Shown one piece after another: positions 5,438 through 7,861 of a stretch of 7,861 bases of DNA. The translations under genes and the position numbers were made by a program. The notes below the pieces were generated by a model. That model saw only the letters and a program-made list of their open reading frames with translations. It did not search any database and was not told where the DNA came from. Numbering within the stretch: the first letter of the stretch is position 1; each line of letters begins with the position of its first letter. Source of the DNA: an uncultured Alphaproteobacteria bacterium (GTDB lineage: Bacteria > Pseudomonadota > Alphaproteobacteria > Rhizobiales > Aestuariivirgaceae); NCBI GenBank assembly GCA_937868035.1, contig CALMLK010000125.1, forward strand, positions 1 to 7,861, written 5' to 3'.

Positions 5438-6817
5438 ATGCGATTGATCCAGCGCGCCGCAGCCTTTCTGGCCGCCGCCAGCCTTGTCCTCACCTCCCCC
5501 ACGGCATGGGCCGCGGGCAAGAAACCCAATGCCGGCCCGTCCATAATCCGCGACGCCGAGATCGAGGGCCTGCTGCGCAACATGTCTCGCCCCATCTTCA
5601 AGGCGGCGGGCATCAACGCAGGCGCGGTCAAGGTCTATGTGATCGCCGACGACAACATCAACGCTTTCGTGGCGGGCGGACAGCGCATCTTCATCCACAC
5701 CGGCCTTCTTACCAAGGCGCACACGCCGGGCGAAGTGATCGGCGTGCTGGCGCATGAGTCCGGCCACATCGCTGGCGGCCATCTGGCGCGCCTCAACAAC
5801 GAATTGGCCCAGGCCAGCACGGAACGCATCATCGGCATGCTAATCGGCGCCGCCGCCATGGTGGGTGGTGCGGCAGCTGGCGTGCAAGGCGCATCGAAGG
5901 CGGGCAGCGGCATCATGGCGGGTTCGCAGGGCATCGCCCAGCGCAACCTCCTCGCCTACCAGCGCTCCATGGAGGCCGCCGCCGACCAGGCCGCCCTCAA
6001 ATATCTCGCGGCCACGAAGGAAAGCCCGGCGGGCATGCTCTCGCTGTTCGAGCAACTGGCCAACAACAGCCTCGCGTCGCTCGACCGCGCCGATCCTTAT
6101 CTGCAATCGCACCCGATGCCCTTCGACCGCATCCAGACACTGCAGCAGGAAGCGAAGAAATCGCCCTACTATGAAAAAGCTGATGATCCGGGCCTCGTGC
6201 TGCGGCTCAGCCTCGCCAAGGCGAAGCTTGCAGGTTTCATGGAGCCGCCGCAAAAGGTGTTCCAGCGCTATCCCTCTTCGGACAATTCTTTGCCCGCGCG
6301 CTATGCCCGTTCCATTGCCATGTTCCGGCGCGGCGACATCAAGAACGCCATGCCGATCATCGACAGCCTCACGCGGGACCTGCCGGAAAGCCCCTATTTC
6401 TGGGAATTGAAGGCGCAGGCCTACATGGAGAACGGGCAGGCGGCGAAAGGCATTCCGGCGATCCGCAAGGCGCGGCAACTGCTCCCCAACAACGGATTGC
6501 TCACGCACCTCCATGCCGCAATCCTGCTCGCCACGGAAGACCCGTCGCAGGCCGACGAGGCGCTATCCCTTCTCCGCCTTGCCAAGAAAACGGAAGCCGA
6601 CATGCCCGTGATCTACAAGGACATGGCGCGGGCCTATGGCATGAAGGGCGATGCTGCGCGGGCCGATCTTGCAGCGGCCGAGTTCGCCTGGGCCTCGGGC
6701 GACCGCGACCTTGCACTGAAAAAGGCCAAACTGGCACAGGACCGCTTCAAGCGCGGCACGCCGGAATGGCTGCGGGCCAACGATCTCGTCACCTTCGCCT
6801 CGTCTGCCAAGGGCTGA
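5438..6817 (+). CDS. Secreted M48 zinc metalloprotease with C-terminal TPR-like region (BepA-like)
   Basis: Probable periplasmic protease/chaperone for envelope protein quality control, related to BepA (YfgC), which acts on misassembled outer-membrane proteins in E. coli. The 459 aa protein has a signal peptide (about residues 1-25, ending AWA). An M48 peptidase domain follows, with the zinc motif HESGH at 106-110 (catalytic Glu107) and the third ligand probably Glu179 in MEAAAD. A hydrophobic Gly/Ala-rich segment lies at 131-150. SHP at 224-226 matches the position of the BepA motif whose His regulates the active site. Residues about 285-455 are helical repeats of TPR type, the usual substrate or partner platform. 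The ATG start has GGAG (5427-5430) 7 bases upstream and places the signal peptide at the N-terminus. A longer frame from TTG at 5342 reads through the hairpin and is rejected. It lies 100 bases after rne, and the stop overlaps a possible alternative ATG of the next gene. Confidence 0.94.
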   Translation: MRLIQRAAAFLAAASLVLTSPTAWAAGKKPNAGPSIIRDAEIEGLLRNMSRPIFKAAGINAGAVKVYVIADDNINAFVAGGQRIFIHTGLLTKAHTPGEVIGVLAHESGHIAGGHLARLNNELAQASTERIIGMLIGAAAMVGGAAAGVQGASKAGSGIMAGSQGIAQRNLLAYQRSMEAAADQAALKYLAATKESPAGMLSLFEQLANNSLASLDRADPYLQSHPMPFDRIQTLQQEAKKSPYYEKADDPGLVLRLSLAKAKLAGFMEPPQKVFQRYPSSDNSLPARYARSIAMFRRGDIKNAMPIIDSLTRDLPESPYFWELKAQAYMENGQAAKGIPAIRKARQLLPNNGLLTHLHAAILLATEDPSQADEALSLLRLAKKTEADMPVIYKDMARAYGMKGDAARADLAAAEFAWASGDRDLALKKAKLAQDRFKRGTPEWLRANDLVTFASSAKG

Positions 6818-6888
6818 TGGCTTCACGGAAAAGTCGTTTGAAGATCGCGGCCAAATCGGCCAAAACCGGACCATCAACGAGGATATCC

Positions 6889-7647
6889 ATGCGCAAACTC
6901 ATTCCGCTTCTCGCCGCTGTTTCTGCCGCTGCCCTGCTGTTCTCCGCGCCCGCGCGCCCCGCTTCGCTGGACGACCAGCAGAAGAAGGAGATCGAGCAGC
7001 TGGTGCGCGACTACCTGTTGCAGAATCCGGAAATCCTGCGGGAGATGAGCGAGAACCTGCAGGCCAAGGAGCGCATCGCCGAGGAGCAGGCACGCGGCGC
7101 CACGCTCAAGGACAATGCCGAGGCGATCTTCAAGTCTGCCGCCGATCCCGTCGCAGGCAATCCGAAGGGCGACGTGACCGTGATCGAGTTCATGGATTAC
7201 AATTGCGGCTGGTGCAAAAAGGCCGTGGGCGAAGTGGCCGGCATCGTCGAGAACGACAAGAACGTGAAGGTGGTGTTCAAGGAATTCCCCATCTTCGGAC
7301 CGGGATCGGAATTTGCCGCGCGCGCCGCCATTGCCGCGAGCAAGCAGGGCAAGTACTGGGACCTGCACCAGGCGCTGTTCAAGCATGAAGGCCCCGTCAA
7401 TGAAGAGGTGACGCGCCAACTGGCTCAGGACGTGGGCTTGGACATGGCCAGGCTGGAGACGGACATGCAGGACAAGTCCGTGGTGGAAACCATTGCCGCA
7501 AACCAGGCGCTGGCGCAGGCGATGGCCATCAACGGCACGCCGGCCTTCATTGTGGATGACAAGGTATTCCCTGGCTTCGTGCAATCAGAAGAATTGGTAA
7601 AGGCGATTGCCGACGTGCGCGCCAACGGCGGATGCAAATACTGCTGA
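6889..7647 (+). CDS. DsbA-family periplasmic thiol:disulfide oxidoreductase
   Basis: Thioredoxin-fold protein that probably introduces or rearranges disulfide bonds in exported proteins. The 252 aa protein starts with a signal peptide (hydrophobic core 4-20, likely cut after Ala26). A charged helical N-terminal extension (about 28-85) with the motif LQNPEILREM follows, as in ScsC/DsbG-like and Com1-type members where it can mediate oligomerisation. The thioredoxin-like domain has the active site CGWC (Cys106, Cys109) and the cis-Pro loop GTPAF (Pro218). It ends in CKYC, an unusual second Cys pair (Cys249, Cys252). The ATG at 6889 has GAGGA (6879-6883) 5 bases upstream. An in-frame ATG at 6817 overlaps the protease stop codon (ATGA), but would add a basic 24-residue extension in front of the signal peptide and is less likely. 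The 71-base gap shows no terminator, so co-transcription with the protease is likely. Whether it is an oxidase or an isomerase cannot be told from sequence alone. Confidence 0.92.
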   Translation: MRKLIPLLAAVSAAALLFSAPARPASLDDQQKKEIEQLVRDYLLQNPEILREMSENLQAKERIAEEQARGATLKDNAEAIFKSAADPVAGNPKGDVTVIEFMDYNCGWCKKAVGEVAGIVENDKNVKVVFKEFPIFGPGSEFAARAAIAASKQGKYWDLHQALFKHEGPVNEEVTRQLAQDVGLDMARLETDMQDKSVVETIAANQALAQAMAINGTPAFIVDDKVFPGFVQSEELVKAIADVRANGGCKYC

Positions 7648-7775
7648 TACGGGCCATCCGCTTTTCCACCGTGACCTGACCGACACCGTTTACAAAGGCG
7701 GCCGTTTCGTCCAATTGTGGAACCATGACCGGGGCCCAGACGCCCCCCTGCGCAAACCTGAACAAAGAGCTTACC

Positions 7776-7861
7776 ATGCCCCCCAAGAAGCCGAGCAAAA
7801 CCAGCGCATCTTCCGCTCCGCAGTCCGCAGAACTGTCCCTCATCTCCAGCCTTGCCGACAT
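7776..7861 (+). CDS. accB: Probable biotin carboxyl carrier protein of acetyl-CoA carboxylase, N-terminus only
   Basis: The first 28 codons of a gene leaving the right edge. The visible protein has a basic Lys/Pro/Ser start followed by LSLISSLADI. This resembles the short helix (typically LIRDLANIL) at the start of alphaproteobacterial AccB, the carrier that delivers carboxylated biotin in the first step of fatty-acid synthesis. In many Rhizobiales the order is dsbA, aroQ, accB, accC, and this gene lies just after dsbA. Too little is visible to see the biotinyl domain. The ATG at 7776 has only a weak AAAGAG upstream. An in-frame ATG at 7725 preceded by GGA would add 17 residues, and the frame is open upstream to a TGA at 7677. 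The 128-base gap from dsbA shows no clear promoter or terminator. Confidence 0.6.
   Translation, partial: MPPKKPSKTSASSAPQSAELSLISSLAD

Overview
This is a GC-rich stretch of housekeeping chromosome from an alphaproteobacterium, most likely of the Hyphomicrobiales (Rhizobiales). The assignment rests on three things. One is the gene order: an amidase and PBP1A on one strand, then divergently rne, an M48 protease, dsbA and probably accB. The second is the very long acidic insertion inside the S1 domain of RNase E. The third is the C-terminal Gly-Trp-Trp motif of RNase E, a PNPase-docking signature known from Caulobacter. I see no mobile element, CRISPR array, tRNA, rRNA or horizontally acquired island.

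Minus strand (1-1947): amiC encodes a periplasmic N-acetylmuramoyl-L-alanine amidase (AMIN plus Amidase_3 domains). It is followed 130 bases downstream by the start of mrcA (PBP1A), which runs off the left edge. Together they pair peptidoglycan hydrolysis with peptidoglycan synthesis.

Divergent intergenic region (1948-2463, about 516 bases): no gene is supported here. It holds candidate promoters for both directions, a 7-bp dyad, and what looks like a long structured 5' leader of rne. The leader contains several hairpins, a nested long stem-loop at 2287-2366, and a perfect hairpin that covers the rne Shine-Dalgarno sequence. This is the most interesting non-coding element in the window, because RNase E of enterobacteria autoregulates through its own 5' UTR.

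Plus strand (2464-7861): rne (957 aa RNase E) comes first. A GC-rich hairpin between genes is followed by a secreted M48 metalloprotease with a C-terminal TPR-like region (BepA-like). A DsbA-family periplasmic thiol oxidoreductase follows, with an extra C-terminal Cys-x-x-Cys. The final 86 bases hold the start of a gene that is probably accB (biotin carboxyl carrier protein). The M48 and DsbA proteins both carry signal peptides and fit envelope protein quality control. The rest of the run links RNA turnover to fatty-acid synthesis only by conserved neighbourhood, not by obvious shared function.

Overall the region is ordinary core genome. The points worth a second look are the rne leader, the architecture of this RNase E, and the extra cysteine pair of the DsbA protein.
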